Assembly: GCA_964057225.1 (NCBI GenBank)
Contig: OZ059895.1
Coordinates: 7,006,001-7,070,000, forward strand
From: Auanema rhodensis
Taxonomy: Eukaryota > Nematoda > Chromadorea > Rhabditida > Rhabditidae
DNA: 64,000 nucleotides
Direction of reading: 5' to 3'
The position numbers and the translations under genes are program-made. Below are positions 22,477 through 36,701 of the stretch, one piece after another (the first letter of the stretch is position 1; each line of letters begins with the position of its first letter). Under the pieces are notes generated by a model. The model ran no database searches. It saw nothing but the letters and a program-made list of their open reading frames with translations, and had not been told where the DNA came from.

Positions 22477-22908
22477 TGTCTCGTATAAACGAGAGGACTG
22501 AAGAAATGTGACAAACAATGAAACAGATGTGCAGTTTTTTGGCAGATAAGATTAGACAAAGAAAGAGGCGGGCAGTATCAAAATTGGGAAGAAGGGGGAT
22601 CTGATTTTCGACGAGGAAAGAGGACGGTTGCTGATATTTTGTGTTGTGTATTTTGAGCTAAATAAACCTTTGTTATTAAGTTCGACTTCTATATTGATAT
22701 AACTATTTTCTGAAGCATTCTATTACTCCTATTCACTGCCCTATTCATTACTATTGTGACTATTGGGATTCCACCTAACTACCACTGGTCTCAGTAATCA
22801 CGGAATTGTTGGAGGAATACAAGGATCGACGTAAGTGACGTTGTTAGAATCTTTGTATACTGTTGTGGAGAACGGAAATAAGGATCGGAAACCTTATAAA
22901 CCACGACA
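22477..22908 (+). repeat. 3' LTR (432 bp)
   Basis: Offset by 7521 bp from the 5' LTR and apparently identical to it over the full length. The ends are TG (22477) and CA (22908). The AATAAA corresponding to the polyadenylation signal is at 22661-22666. It is preceded by GTCGCGGCCAG, which is not purine-rich. Confidence 0.96.
22661..22666 (+). terminator. Polyadenylation signal AATAAA in the 3' LTR
   Basis: Same hexamer as in the 5' LTR, 184 bp into the 3' LTR. It is the probable 3'-end signal for the element RNA. The cleavage point, and hence the R/U5 boundary, is not determinable here. Confidence 0.6.
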
Positions 22909-22913
22909 CTCTT
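22909..22913. repeat. Target-site duplication CTCTT, right copy
   Basis: This is the second copy of CTCTT, directly after the 3' LTR. The satellite continues from here at unit position 88 with GACCCAAAATG. An uninterrupted paralogue of this junction exists at 39207-39540. Confidence 0.97.
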
Positions 22914-23946
22914 GACCCAAAATGTTCATTGTTCAGACAATCTCAGTCTAGAGTTTTGAATGTTTTTCTGAACAGGAATACGGTGCACGTGCCATTTGCC
23001 TTGGGGTATTCATCTACATCTTTGGTTTAATTACCCAAGTTTGAGGTACTTTGATGATTCAACAAGGGTTACACCTGATGTTGAACTAAATTTTGGAAAG
23101 CTCACTATATGTGAGCAACATTGATATTTCATCTTTCTGAAGATTCTGAAGCTTGTCTATCTCTTGACCGAAAATGTTCATTGTTCAGACAATCTCAGTC
23201 TAGAATTTTGAATGTTCTTCTGAACAGGAATACGGTGCACGTGCCATTTGCCTTGGGGTATTCATCTTCATCTTTGGTTTAATTACCCAAGTTTGAGGTA
23301 CTTTGATGATTCAACAAGAGTTACACCTGATGTTGAACTAAATTTTGGAAAGCTCACTCTATGTGAGCAACATTGATATTTCATCTTTCTGAAGATTCTG
23401 AAGCTTGTCTATCTCTTGACCGAAAATGTTCATTGTTCAGACAATCTCAGTCTAGAGTTTTGAATGTTCTTCTGAACAGGAATACGGTGCACGTGCCACT
23501 TGCCTTGGGTTATTCATCATCATATTTGGTTTAATTACCCAAGTTTGAGGTACTTTGATGATTCAACAAGGGTTACACCTGATGTTGAACTAAATTTTGG
23601 AAAGCTCACTATATGTGAGCAACATTGATATTTCATCTTTCTGAAGATTATGAAGCTTGTCTATCTCTTGACCCAAAATGTTCATTGTTCAGACAATCTC
23701 AGTCTAGAATTTTGAATGTTCTTCTGAACAGGAATACGGTGCACGTGCCATTTGCCTTGGGGTATTCATCTTCATCTTTGGTTTAATTACCCAAGTTTGA
23801 GGTACTTTGATGATTCAACGAGGGTTACACCTGATGTTGAACTAAATTTTGGAAAGCTCACTCTATGTGAGCAACATTGATATTTCATCTCTCTGAAGAT
23901 TCTGAAGCTTGTCTATCTCTTGACCGAAAATGTTCATTGTTCAGAA

Positions 23947-26900
23947 AATCTCAGTCTAGAGTTTTGAATGTTCTTCTGAACAGGAATACGGTGCACGTGC
24001 CATTTGCCTTGGGGTATTCATCTTCATCTTTGGTTTAATTTCCCAAGTTTGAGGTACTTTGATGATTCAACAAGGGTTACACCTGAAGTTGAACTAAATT
24101 TTGGAAAGCTCACTATATGTGAGCAACATTGATATTTCATCTTTCTGAAGATTATGAAGCTTGTCTATCTCTTGACCCAAAATGTTCATTGTTCAGACAA
24201 TCTCAGTCTAGAATTTTGAATGTTCTTCTGAACAGGAATACGGTGCACGTGCCATTTGCCTTGGGGTATTCATCTTCATCTTTGGTTTAATTACCCAAGT
24301 TTGAGGTACTTTGATGATTCAACAAGGGTTACACCTGATGTTGAACTAAATTTTGGAAAGCTCACTATATGTGAGCAACATTGATTTTTCATCTTTCTGA
24401 AGATTCTGAAGCTTGTCTATCTCTTGACCCAAAATGTTCATTGTTCAGACAATCTCAGTCTAGAATTTTGAATGTTCTTCTGAACAGGAATACGGTGCAC
24501 GTGCCATTTGCCTTGGGGTATTCATCTTCATCTTTGGTTTAATTACCCAAGTTTGAGGTACTTTGATGATTCAACAAGGGTTACACCTGATGTTGAACTA
24601 AATTTTGGAAAGCTCACTACATGTGAGCAACATTGATATTTCATCTTTCTGAAGATTCTGAAGCTTGTCTATCTCTTGACCCAAAATGTTCATTGTTCAG
24701 ACAATCTCAGTCTAGAGTTTTGAATGTTCTTCTGAACAGGAATACGGTGCACGTGCCATATATCTTGGGGTATTCATCATCATATTTGGTTTAATTACCC
24801 AAGTTTGAGGTACTTTGATGATTCAACAAGGGTTACACCTGATGTTGAACTAAATTTTGGAAAGCTCACTATATGTGAGCAACATTGATATTTCATCTCT
24901 CTGAACATTCTGAAGCTTGTCTATCTCTTGACCGAAAATGTTCATTGTTCAGACAATCTCAGTCTAGAATTTTGAATGTTCTTCTGAACAGGAATACGGT
25001 GCACGTGCCATTTGCCTTGGGGTATTCATCTTCATCTTTGGTTTAATTACCCAAGTTTGAGGTACTTTGATGATTCAACAAGGGTTACACCTGATGTTGA
25101 ACTAAATTTTGGAAAGCTCACTATATGTGAGCAACATTGATATTTCATCTTTCTGAAGATTCTGAAGCTTGTCTATCTCTCGACCGAAAAAGTTCATTGT
25201 TCAGACAATCTCAGTCTAGAGTTTTGAATGTTCTTCTGAACAGGAATACGGTGCACGTGCCATTTGCCTTCGAGTATTCATCTTCATCTTTGGTTTAATT
25301 ACCCAAGTTTGAGGTACTTTGATGATTCAACAAGGGTTACACCTTATGTTGAACTAAATTTTGGAAAGCTCACTATATGTGAGCAACATTGATATTCCAT
25401 CTTTCTGAAGATTCTGAAGCTTGTCTATCTCTTGACCGAAAATGTTCATTGTTCAGACAATCTCAGTCTAGAGTTTTGAATGTTCTTCTGAACAGGAATA
25501 CGGTGCACGTGCCATATATCTTGGGGTATTCATCATCATATTTGGTTTAATTACCCAAGTTTGAGGTACTTTGATGATTCAACAAGGGTTACACCTGATG
25601 TTGAACTAAATTTTGGAAAGCTCACTATATGTGAGCAACATTGATATTTCATCTCTCTGAACATTCTGAAGCTTGTCTATCTCTTGACCGAAAATGTTCA
25701 TTGTTCAGACAATCTCAGTCTAGAATTTTGAATGTTCTTCTGAACAGGAATACGGTGCACGTGCCATTTGCCTTGGGGTATTCATCTTCATCTTTGGTTT
25801 AATTACCCAAGTTTGAGGTACTTTGATGATTCAACAAGGGTTACACCTGATGTTGAACTAAATTTTGGAAAGCTCACTATATGTGAGCAACATTGATATT
25901 TCATCTTTCTGAAGATTCTGAAGCTTGTCTATCTCTTGACCCAAAATGTTCATTGTTCAGACAATCTCAGTCTAGAGTTTTGAATGTTCTTCTGAACAGG
26001 AATACGGTGCACGTGCCATTTGCCTTGGGGTATTCATCTACATCTTTGGTTTAATTACCCAAGTTTGAGGTACTTTGATGATTCAACAAGGGTTACACCT
26101 GATGTTGAACTAAATTTTGGAAAGCTCACTATATGTGAGCAACATTGATATTCCATCTCTCTGAAGATTCGGAAGCTTGTCTATCTCTTTACCGGAAACT
26201 TTTATTGTTCAGACAATCTCAGTCTAGAGTTTTGAATGTTCTTCTGAACAGGAATACGGTGCACGTGCCATTTGCCTTGGGGTATTCATCTTCATGTTTG
26301 GTTTAATTACCCAAGTTTGAGGTACTTTGATGATTCAACAAGGGTTACACCTGATGTTGAACTAAATTTTGGAAAGCTCACTATATGTGAGCAACATTGA
26401 TATTTCATCTTTCTGAAGATTCTGAAGCTTGTCTATCTCTTGACCCAAAATGTTCATTGTTCAGACAATCTCAGTCTAGAGTTTTGAATGTTCTTCTGAA
26501 CAGGAATACGGTGCACGTGCCATTTGCCTTGGGGTATTCATCTTCATCTTTGGTTTAATTTCCCAAGTTTGAGGTACTTTGATGATTCAACAAGGGTTAC
26601 ACCTGAAGTTGAACTAAATTTTGGAAAGCTCACTATATGTGAGCAACATTGATATTTCATCTTTCTGAAGATTATGAAGCTTGTCTATCTCTTGACCCAA
26701 AATGTTCATTGTTCAGACAATCTCAGTCTAGAATTTTGAATGTTCTTCTGAACAGGAATACGGTGCACGTGCCATTTGCCTTGGGGTATTCATCTTCATC
26801 TTTGGTTTAATTACCCAAGTTTGAGGTACTTTGATGATTCAACAAGGGTTACACCTGATGTTGAACTAAATTTTGGAAAGCTCACTATATGTGAGCAACA

Positions 26901-29080
26901 TTGATTTTTCATCTTTCTGAAGATTCTGAAGCTTGTCTATCTCTTGACCCAAAATGTTCATTGTTCAGACAATCTCAGTCTAGAATTTTGAATGTTCTTC
27001 TGAACAGGAATACGGTGCACGTGCCATTTGCCTTGGGGTATTCATCTTCATCTTTGGTTTAATTACCCAAGTTTGAGGTACTTTGATGATTCAACAAGGG
27101 TTACACCTGATGTTGAACTAAATTTTGGAAAGCTCACTACATGTGAGCAACATTGATATTTCATCTTTCTGAAGATTCTGAAGCTTGTCTATCTCTTGAC
27201 CCAAAATGTTCATTGTTCAGACAATCTCAGTCTAGAGTTTTGAATGTTCTTCTGAACAGGAATACGGTGCACGTGCCATATATCTTGGGGTATTCATCAT
27301 CATATTTGGTTTAATTACCCAAGTTTGAGGTACTTTGATGATTCAACAAGGGTTACACCTGATGTTGAACTAAATTTTGGAAAGCTCACTATATGTGAGC
27401 AACATTGATATTTCATCTCTCTGAACATTCTGAAGCTTGTCTATCTCTTGACCGAAAATGTTCATTGTTCAGACAATCTCAGTCTAGAATTTTGAATGTT
27501 CTTCTGAACAGGAATACGGTGCACGTGCCATTTGCCTTGGGGTATTCATCTTCATCTTTGGTTTAATTACCCAAGTTTGAGGTACTTTGATGATTCAACA
27601 AGGGTTACACCTGATGTTGAACTAAATTTTGGAAAGCTCACTATATGTGAGCAACATTGATATTTCATCTTTCTGAAGATTCTGAAGCTTGTCTATCTCT
27701 CGACCGAAAAAGTTCATTGTTCAGACAATCTCAGTCTAGAGTTTTGAATGTTCTTCTGAACAGGAATACGGTGCACGTGCCATTTGCCTTCGAGTATTCA
27801 TCTTCATCTTTGGTTTAATTACCCAAGTTTGAGGTACTTTGATGATTCAACAAGGGTTACACCTTATGTTGAACTAAATTTTGGAAAGCTCACTATATGT
27901 GAGCAACATTGATATTCCATCTTTCTGAAGATTCTGAAGCTTGTCTATCTCTTGACCGAAAATGTTCATTGTTCAGACAATCTCAGTCTAGAGTTTTGAA
28001 TGTTCTTCTGAACAGGAATACGGTGCACGTGCCATATATCTTGGGGTATTCATCATCATATTTGGTTTAATTACCCAAGTTTGAGGTACTTTGATGATTC
28101 AACAAGGGTTACACCTGATGTTGAACTAAATTTTGGAAAGCTCACTATATGTGAGCAACATTGATATTTCATCTCTCTGAACATTCTGAAGCTTGTCTAT
28201 CTCTTGACCGAAAATGTTCATTGTTCAGACAATCTCAGTCTAGAATTTTGAATGTTCTTCTGAACAGGAATACGGTGCACGTGCCATTTGCCTTGGGGTA
28301 TTCATCTTCATCTTTGGTTTAATTACCCAAGTTTGAGGTACTTTGATGATTCAACAAGGGTTACACCTGATGTTGAACTAAATTTTGGAAAGCTCACTAT
28401 ATGTGAGCAACATTGATATTTCATCTTTCTGAAGATTCTGAAGCTTGTCTATCTCTTGACCCAAAATGTTCATTGTTCAGACAATCTCAGTCTAGAGTTT
28501 TGAATGTTCTTCTGAACAGGAATACGGTGCACGTGCCATTTGCCTTGGGGTATTCATCTACATCTTTGGTTTAATTACCCAAGTTTGAGGTACTTTGATG
28601 ATTCAACAAGGGTTACACCTGATGTTGAACTAAATTTTGGAAAGCTCACTATATGTGAGCAACATTGATATTCCATCTCTCTGAAGATTCGGAAGCTTGT
28701 CTATCTCTTTACCGGAAACTTTTATTGTTCAGACAATCTCAGTCTAGAGTTTTGAATGTTCTTCTGAACAGGAATACGGTGCACGTGCCATTTGCCTTGG
28801 GGTATTCATCTTCATGTTTGGTTTAATTACCCAAGTTTGAGGTACTTTGATGATTCAACAAGGGTTACACCTGATGTTGAACTAAATTTTGGAAAGCTCA
28901 CTATATGTGAGCAACATTGATATTTCATCTTTCTGAAGATTCTGAAGCTTGTCTATCTCTTGACCCAAAATGTTCATTGTTCAGACAATCTCAGTCTAGA
29001 GTTTTGAATGTTCTTCTGAACAGGAATACGGTGCACGTGCCATTTGCCTTGGGGTATTCATCTTCATCTTTGGTTTAATT
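23947..29080 (+). repeat. 10-monomer higher-order repeat (2520-bp period), just over two copies
   Basis: Bases 23947-26560 and 26467-29080 look identical on line-by-line comparison at an offset of 2520 bp, exactly ten monomers. Shared private variants include TTCCCAAG with CTGAAGTTG, TTGATTTTTC, the CTACATGTG loop, and a run of distinct monomer types in the same order. Identity breaks at 23946/26466 (A versus C) and at 26561/29081 (T versus A). This is the signature of a recent tandem duplication by unequal exchange. Confidence 0.9.
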
Positions 29081-32000
29081 ACCCAAGTTTGAGGTACTTT
29101 GATGATTCAACAAGGGTTACACGTGATGTTGAACTAAATTTTGGAAAGCTCACTATATGTGAGCAACATTGATATTTCATCTTTCTGAAGATTATGAAGC
29201 TTGTCTATCTCTTGACCCAAAATGTTCATTGTTCAGACAATCTCAGTCTAGAATTTTGAATGTTCTTCTGAACAGGAATACGGTGCACGTGCCATTTGCC
29301 TTGGGGTATTCATCTTCATCTTTGGTTTAATTACCCAAGTTTGAGGTACTTTGATGATTCAACAAGGGTTACACCTGATGTTGAACTAAATTTTGGAAAG
29401 CTCACTATATGTGAGCAACATTGATATTTCATCTTTCTGAAGATTCTGAAGCTTGTCTATCTCTTGACCGAAAATGTTCATTGTTCAGACAATCTCAGTC
29501 TAGAGTTTTGAATGTTCTTCTGAACAGGAATACGGTGCACGTGCCATTTGCCTTGGGGTATTCATCTACATCTTTGGTTTAATTACCCAAGTTTGAGGTA
29601 CTTTGATGATTCAACAAGAGTTACACCTGATGTTGAACTAAATTTTGGAAAGCTCACTCTATGTGAGCAACATTGATATTTCATCTTTCTGAAGATTCTG
29701 AAGCTTGTCTATCTCTTGACCGAAAATGTTCATTGTTCAGACAATCTCAGTCTAGAGTTTTGAATGTTCTTCTGAACAGGAATACGGTGCACGTGCCACT
29801 TGCCTTGGGTTATTCATCATCATATTTGGTTTAATTACCCAAGTTTGAGGTACTTTGATGATTCAACAAGGGTTACACCTGATGTTGAACTAAATTTTGG
29901 AAAGCTCACTATATGTGAGCAACATTGATATTTCATCTTTCTGAAGATTATGAAGCTTGTCTATCTCTTGACCCAAAATGTTCATTGTTCAGACAATCTC
30001 AGTCTAGAATTTTGAATGTTCTTCTGAACAGGAATACGGTGCACGTGCCATTTGCCTTGGGGTATTCATCTTCATCTTTGGTTTAATTACCCAAGTTTGA
30101 GGTACTTTGATGATTCAACAAGGGTTACACCTGATGTTGAACTAAATTTTGGAAAGCTCACTATATGTGAGCAACATTGATTTTTCATCTTTCTGAAGAT
30201 TCTGAAGCTTGTCTATCTCTTGACCCAAAATGTTCATTGTTCAGACAATCTCAGTCTAGAATTTTGAATGTTCTTCTGAACAGGAATACGGTGCACGTGC
30301 CATTTGCCTTGGGGTATTCATCTTCATCTTTGGTTTAATTACCCAAGTTTGAGGTACTTTGATGATTCAACAAGGGTTACACCTGATGTTGAACTAAATT
30401 TTGGAAAGCTCACTACATGTGAGCAACATTGATATTTCATCTTTCTGAAGATTCTGAAGCTTGTCTATCTCTTGACCCAAAATGTTCATTGTTCAGACAA
30501 TCTCAGTCTAGAGTTTTGAATGTTCTTCTGAACAGGAATACGGTGCACGTGCCATATATCTTGGGGTATTCATCATCATATTTGGTTTAATTACCTAAGT
30601 TTGAGGTACTTTGATGATTCAACAAGGGTTACACCTGATGTTGAACTAAATTTTGGAAAGCTCACTATATGTGAGCAACATTGATATTTCATCTTTCTGA
30701 AGATTCTGAAGCTTGTCTATCTCTTGACCCAAAATGTTCATTGTTCAGACAATCTCAGTCTAGAGTTTTGAATGTTCTTCTGAACAGGAATACGGTGCAC
30801 GTGCCATTTGCCTTCGAGTATTCATCTTCATCTTTGGTTTAATTACCCAAGTTTGAGGTACTTTGATGATTCAACAAGGGTTACACCTGATGTTGAACTA
30901 AATTTTGGAAAGCTCACTATATGTGAGCAACATTGATATTTCATCTTTCTGAAGATTATGAAGCTTGTCTATCTCTTGACCCAAAATGTTCATTGTTCAG
31001 ACAATCTCAGTCTAGAATTTTGAATGTTCTTCTGAACAGGAATACGGTGCACGTGCCATTTGCCTTGGGGTATTCATCTTCATCTTTGGTTTAATTACCC
31101 AAGTTTGAGGTACTTTGATGATTCAACAAGGGTTACACCTGATGTTGAACTAAATTTTGGAAAGCTCACTATATGTGAGCAACATTGATATTTCATCTTT
31201 CTGAAGATTCTGAAGCTTGTCTATCTCTCGACCGAAAAAGTTCATTGTTCAGACAATCTCAGTCTAGAGTTTTGAATGTTCTTCTGAACAGGAATACGGT
31301 GCACGTGCCATTTGCCTTCGAGTATTCATCTTCATCTTTGGTTTAATTACCCAAGTTTGAGGTACTTTGATGATTCAACAAGGGTTACACCTTATGTTGA
31401 ACTAAATTTTGAAAAGCTCACTATATGTGAGCAACATTGATATTCCATCTTTCTGAAGATTCTGAAGCTTGTCTATCTCTTGACCGAAAATGTTCATTGT
31501 TCAGACAATCTCAGTCTAGAGTTTTGAATGTTCTTCTGAACAGGAATACGGTGCACGTGCCATATATCTTGGGGTATTCATCATCATATTTGGTTTAATT
31601 ACCCAAGTTTGAGGTACTTTGATGATTCAAGAAGGGTTACACCTGATGTTGAACTAAATTTTGGAAAGCTCACTATATGTGAGCAACATTGATATTTCAT
31701 CTTTCTGAAGATTATGAAGCTTGTCTATCTCTTGACCCAAAATGTTCATTGTTCAGACAATCTCAGTCTAGAATTTTGAATGTTCTTCTGAACAGGAATA
31801 CGGTGCACGTGCCATTTGCCTTGGGGTATTCATCTTCATCTTTGGTTTAATTACCCAAGTTTGAGGTACTTTGATGATTCAACAAGGGTTACACCTGATG
31901 TTGAACTAAATTTTGGAAAGCTCACTACATGTGAGCAACATTGATATTTCATCTTTCTGAAGATTCTGAAGCTTGTCTATCTCTTGACCCAAAATGTTCA

Positions 32001-35000
32001 TTGTTCAGACAATCTCAGTCTAGAATTTTGAATGTTCTTCTGAACAGGAATACGGTGCACGTGCCATTTGCCTTGGGGTATTCATCTTCATCTTTGGTTT
32101 AATTACCCAAGTTTGAGGTACTTTGATGATTCAACAAGGGTTACACCTGATGTTGAACTAAATTTTGGAAAGCTCACTACATGTGAGCAACATTGATATT
32201 TCATCTTTCTGAAGATTCTGAAGCTTGTCTATCTCTTGACCGAAAATGTTCATTGTTCAGACAATCTCAGTCTAGAATTTTGAATGTTCTTCTGAACAGG
32301 AATACGGTGCACGTGCCATATATCTTGGGGTATTCATCATCATATTTGGTTTAATTACCCAAGTTTGAGGTACTTTGATGATTCAACAAGGGTTACACCT
32401 GATGTTGAACTAAATTTTGGAAAGCTCACTATATGTGAGCAACATTGATATTTCATCTTTCTGAAGATTCGGAAGCTTGTCTATCTCTTGACCGAAAATG
32501 TTCATTGTTCAGACAATCTCAGTCTAGAATTTTGAATGTTCTTCTGAACAGGAATACGGTGCACGTGCCATATATCTTGGGGTATTCATCATCATATTTG
32601 GTTTAATTACCCAAGTTTGAGGTACTTTGATGATTCAACAAGGGTTACACCTGATGTTGAACTAAATTTTGGAAAGCTCACTATATGTGAGCAACATTGA
32701 TATTTCATCTTTCTGAAGATTCTGAAGCTTGTCTATCTCTTGACCGAAAATGTTCATTGTTCAGACAATCTCAGTCTAGAATTTTGAATGTTCTTCTGAA
32801 CAGGAATACGGTGCACGTGCCATATATCTTGGGGTATTCATCATCATATTTGGTTTAATTACCCAAGTTTGAGGTACTTTGATGATTCAACAAGGGTTAC
32901 ACCTGATGTTGAACTAAATTTTGGAAAGCTCACTATATGTGAGCAACATTGATATTTCATCTCTCTGAAGATTCGGAAGCTTGTCTATCTCTTGACCGAA
33001 AATGTTCATTGTTCAGACAATCTCAGTCTAGAATTTTGAATGTTCTTCTGAACAGGAATTCGGTGCACGTGCCATTTGCCTTGGGGTATTCAACTTCATT
33101 TTTGGTTTAATTACCCAAGTTTGAGGTACTTTGATGATTCAACAAGGGTTACACCTGATGTTGAACTAAATTTTGGAGAGCTCACTATATGTGAGCAACA
33201 TTGATATTTCATCTTTCTGAAGATTCTGAAGCTTGTCTATCTCTTGACCGAAAATGTTCATTGTTCAGACAATCTCAGTCTAGAATTTTGAATGTTCTTC
33301 TGAACAGGAATACGGTGCACGTGCCATATATCTTGGGGTATTCATCATCATATTTGGTTTAATTACCCAAGTTTGAGGTACTTTGATGATTCAACAAGGG
33401 TTACACCTGATGTTGAACTAAATTTTGGAAAGCTCACTATATGTGAGCAACATTGATATTTCATCTCTCTGAACATTCTGAAGCTTGTCTATCTCTTGAC
33501 CGAAAATGTTCATTGTTCAGACAATCTCAGTCTAGAATTTTGAATGTTCTTCTGAACAGGAATACGGTGCACGTGCCATTTGCCTTCGAGTATTCATCTT
33601 CATCTTTGGTTTAATTACCCAAGTTTGAGGTACTTTGATGATTCAACAAGGGTTACACCTGATGTTGAACTAAATTTTGGAAAGCTCACTATATGTGAGC
33701 AACATTGATATTTCATCTTTCTGAAGATTCTGAAGCTTGTCTATCTCTCGACCGAAAAAGTTCATTGTTCAGACAATCTCAGTCTAGAGTTTTGAATGTT
33801 CTTCTGAACAGGAATACGGTGCACGTGCCATTTGCCTTCGAGTATTCATCTTCATCTTTGGTTTAATTACCCAAGTTTGAGGTACTTTGATGATTCAACA
33901 AGGGTTACACCTTATGTTGAACTAAATTTTGGAAAGCTCACTATATGTGAGCAACATTGATATTCCATCTTTCTGAAGATTCTGAAGCTTGTCTATCTCT
34001 TGACCGAAAATGTTCATTGTTCAGACAATCTCAGTCTAGAGTTTTGAATGTTCTTCTGAACAGGAATACGGTGCACGTGCCATATATCTTGGGGTATTCA
34101 TCATCATATTTGGTTTAATTACCCAAGTTTGAGGTACTTTGATGATTCAAGAAGGGTTACACCTGATGTTGAACTAAATTTTGGAAAGCTCACTATATGT
34201 GAGCAACATTGATATTTCATCTTTCTGAAGATTCTGAAGCTTGTCTATCTCTTGACCGAAAATGTTCATTGTTCAGACAATCTCAGTCTAGAGTTTTGAA
34301 TGTTCTTCTGAACAGGAATACGGTGCACGTGCCATATATCTTGGGGTATTCATTATCATATTTGGTTTAATTACCCAAGTTTGAGGTACTTTGATGATTC
34401 AACAAGGGTTACACCTGATGTTGAACTAAATTTTGGAAAGCTCACTATATGTGAGCAACATTGATATTTCATCTCTCTGAACATTCTGAAGCTTGTCTAT
34501 CTCTTGACCGAAAATGTTCATCGTTCAGACAATCTCAGTCTAGAATTTTGAATGTTCTTCTGAACAGGAATACGGTGCACGTGCCATTTGCCTTGGGGTA
34601 TTCATCTTCATCTTTGGTTTAATTACCCAAGTTTGAGGTACTTTGATGATTCAACAAGGGTTACACCTTATGTTGAACTAAATTTTGGAAAGCTCACTAT
34701 ATGTGAGCAACATTGATATTTCATCTTTCTGAAGATTCTGAAGCTTGTCTATCTCTCGACCGAAAAAGTTCATTGTTCAGACAATCTCAGTCTAGAGTTT
34801 TGAATGTTCTTCTGAACAGGAATACGGTGCACGTGCCATTTGCCTTCGAGTATTCATCTTCATCTTTGGTTTAATTACCCAAGTTTGAGGTACTTTGATG
34901 ATTCAACAAGGGTTACACCTAATGTTGAACTAAATTTTGGAAAGCTCACTATATGTGAGCAACATTGATATTCCATCTTTCTGAAGATTCTGAAGCTTGT

Positions 35001-35693
35001 CTATCTCTTGACCGAAAATGTTCATTGTTCAGACAATCTCAGTCTAGAGTTTTGAATGTTCTTCTGAACAGGAATACGGTGCACGTGCCATATATCTTGG
35101 GGTATTCATCATCATATTTGGTTTAATTACCCAAGTTTGAGGTACTTTGATGATTCAAGAAGGGTTACACCTGATGTTGAACTAAATTTTGGAAAGCTCA
35201 CTATATGTGAGCAACATTGATATTTCATCTTTCTGAAGATTATGAAGCTTGTCTATCTCTTGACCCAAAATGTTCATTGTTCAGACAATCTCAGTCTAGA
35301 ATTTTGAATGTTCTTCTGAACAGGAATACGGTGCACGTGCCATTTGCCTTGGGGTATTCATCTTCATCTTTGGTTTAATTACCCAAGTTTGAGGTACTTT
35401 GATGATTCAACAAGGGTTACACCTGATGTTGAACTAAATTTTGGAAAGCTCACTACATGTGAGCAACATTGATATTTCATCTTTCTGAAGATTCTGAAGC
35501 TTGTCTATCTCTTGACCCAAAATGTTCATTGTTCAGACAATCTCAGTCTAGAGTTTTGAATGTTCTTCTGAACAGGAATACGGTGCACGTGCCATATATC
35601 TTGGGGTATTCATCATCATATTTGGTTTAATTACCCAAGTTTGAGGTACTTTGATGATTCAACAAGGGTTACACCTGATGTTGAACTAAATTT

Positions 35694-36701
35694 TGGAAAG
35701 CTCACTATATGTGAGCAACATTGATATTTCATCTCTCTGAACATTCTGAAGCTTGTCTATCTCTTGACCGAAAATGTTCATTGTTCAGACAATCTCAGTC
35801 TAGAATTTTGAATGTTCTTCTGAACAGGAATACGGTGCACGTGCCATTTGCCTTGGGGTATTCATCTTCATCTTTGGTTTAATTACCCAAGTTTGAGGTA
35901 CTTTGATGATTCAACAAGGGTTACACCTGATGTTGAACTAAATTTTGGAAAGCTCACTACATGTGAGCAACATTGATATTTCATCTTTCTGAAGATTCTG
36001 AAGCTTGTCTATCTCTTGACCGAAAATGTTCATTGTTCAGACAATCTCAGTCTAGAGTTTTGAATGTTCTTCTGAACAGGAATACGGTGCACGTGCCATA
36101 TATCTTGGGGTATTCATCATCATATTTGGTTTAATTACCCAAGTTTGAGGTACTTTGATGATTCAACAAGGGTTACACCTGATGTTGAACTAAATTTTGG
36201 AAAGCTCACTATATGTGAGCAACATTGATATTTCATCTCTCTGAACATTCTGAAGCTTGTCTATCTCTTGACCGAAAATGTTCATTGTTCAGACAATCTC
36301 AGTCTAGAATTTTGAATGTTCTTCTGAACAGGAATACGGTGCACGTGCCATTTGCCTTGGGGTATTCATCTTCATCTTTGGTTTAATTACCCAAGTTTGA
36401 GGTACTTTGATGATTCAACAAGGGTTACACCTGATGTTGAACTAAATTTTGGAAAGCTCACTACATGTGAGCAACATTGATATTTCATCTTTCTGAAGAT
36501 TCTGAAGCTTGTCTATCTCTTGACCGAAAATGTTCATTGTTCAGACAATCTCAGTCTAGAGTTTTGAATGTTCTTCTGAACAGGAATACGGTGCACGTGC
36601 CATATATCTTGGGGTATTCATCATCATATTTGGTTTAATTACCCAAGTTTGAGGTACTTTGATGATTCAACAAGGGTTACACCTGATGTTGAACTAAATT
36701 T
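35694..36701 (+). repeat. Two-monomer higher-order repeat (504 bp), two copies
   Basis: A monomer with CTCTCTGAACATT and TCTAGAATT alternates with a monomer having the CTACATGTG loop and TATATCTTGGGG. The order occurs at 35694/35946 and again at 36198/36450. A further copy of the first type follows at 36702. It looks like a local dimer duplication. Confidence 0.75.

Larger units (their letters stand above)
14956..22908 (+). mobile_element. Complete BEL/Pao-type LTR retrotransposon with envelope-like region (7953 bp)
   Basis: The structure is a 432-bp 5' LTR, a tRNA-Gly primer-binding site, one gag-pro-pol-env-like reading frame, a 230-bp 3' untranslated stretch and a 432-bp 3' LTR, with a 5-bp target duplication. 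BEL/Pao assignment rests on the DUF1759-like Gag, the protease followed by RT, RNase H and integrase in that order, the DUF5641-like tail after integrase, and the 5-bp duplication. The phlebovirus-like envelope end points to the nematode Tas/Cer7-like group (inference). The LTRs appear identical and the frame is unbroken, so insertion is recent. Unusual features are a YADN box in RT, D-E-G in the protease, no polypurine tract abutting the 3' LTR, and no stop between pol and env. It sits inside and interrupts a satellite monomer. No second copy is present in the window. Confidence 0.96.
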
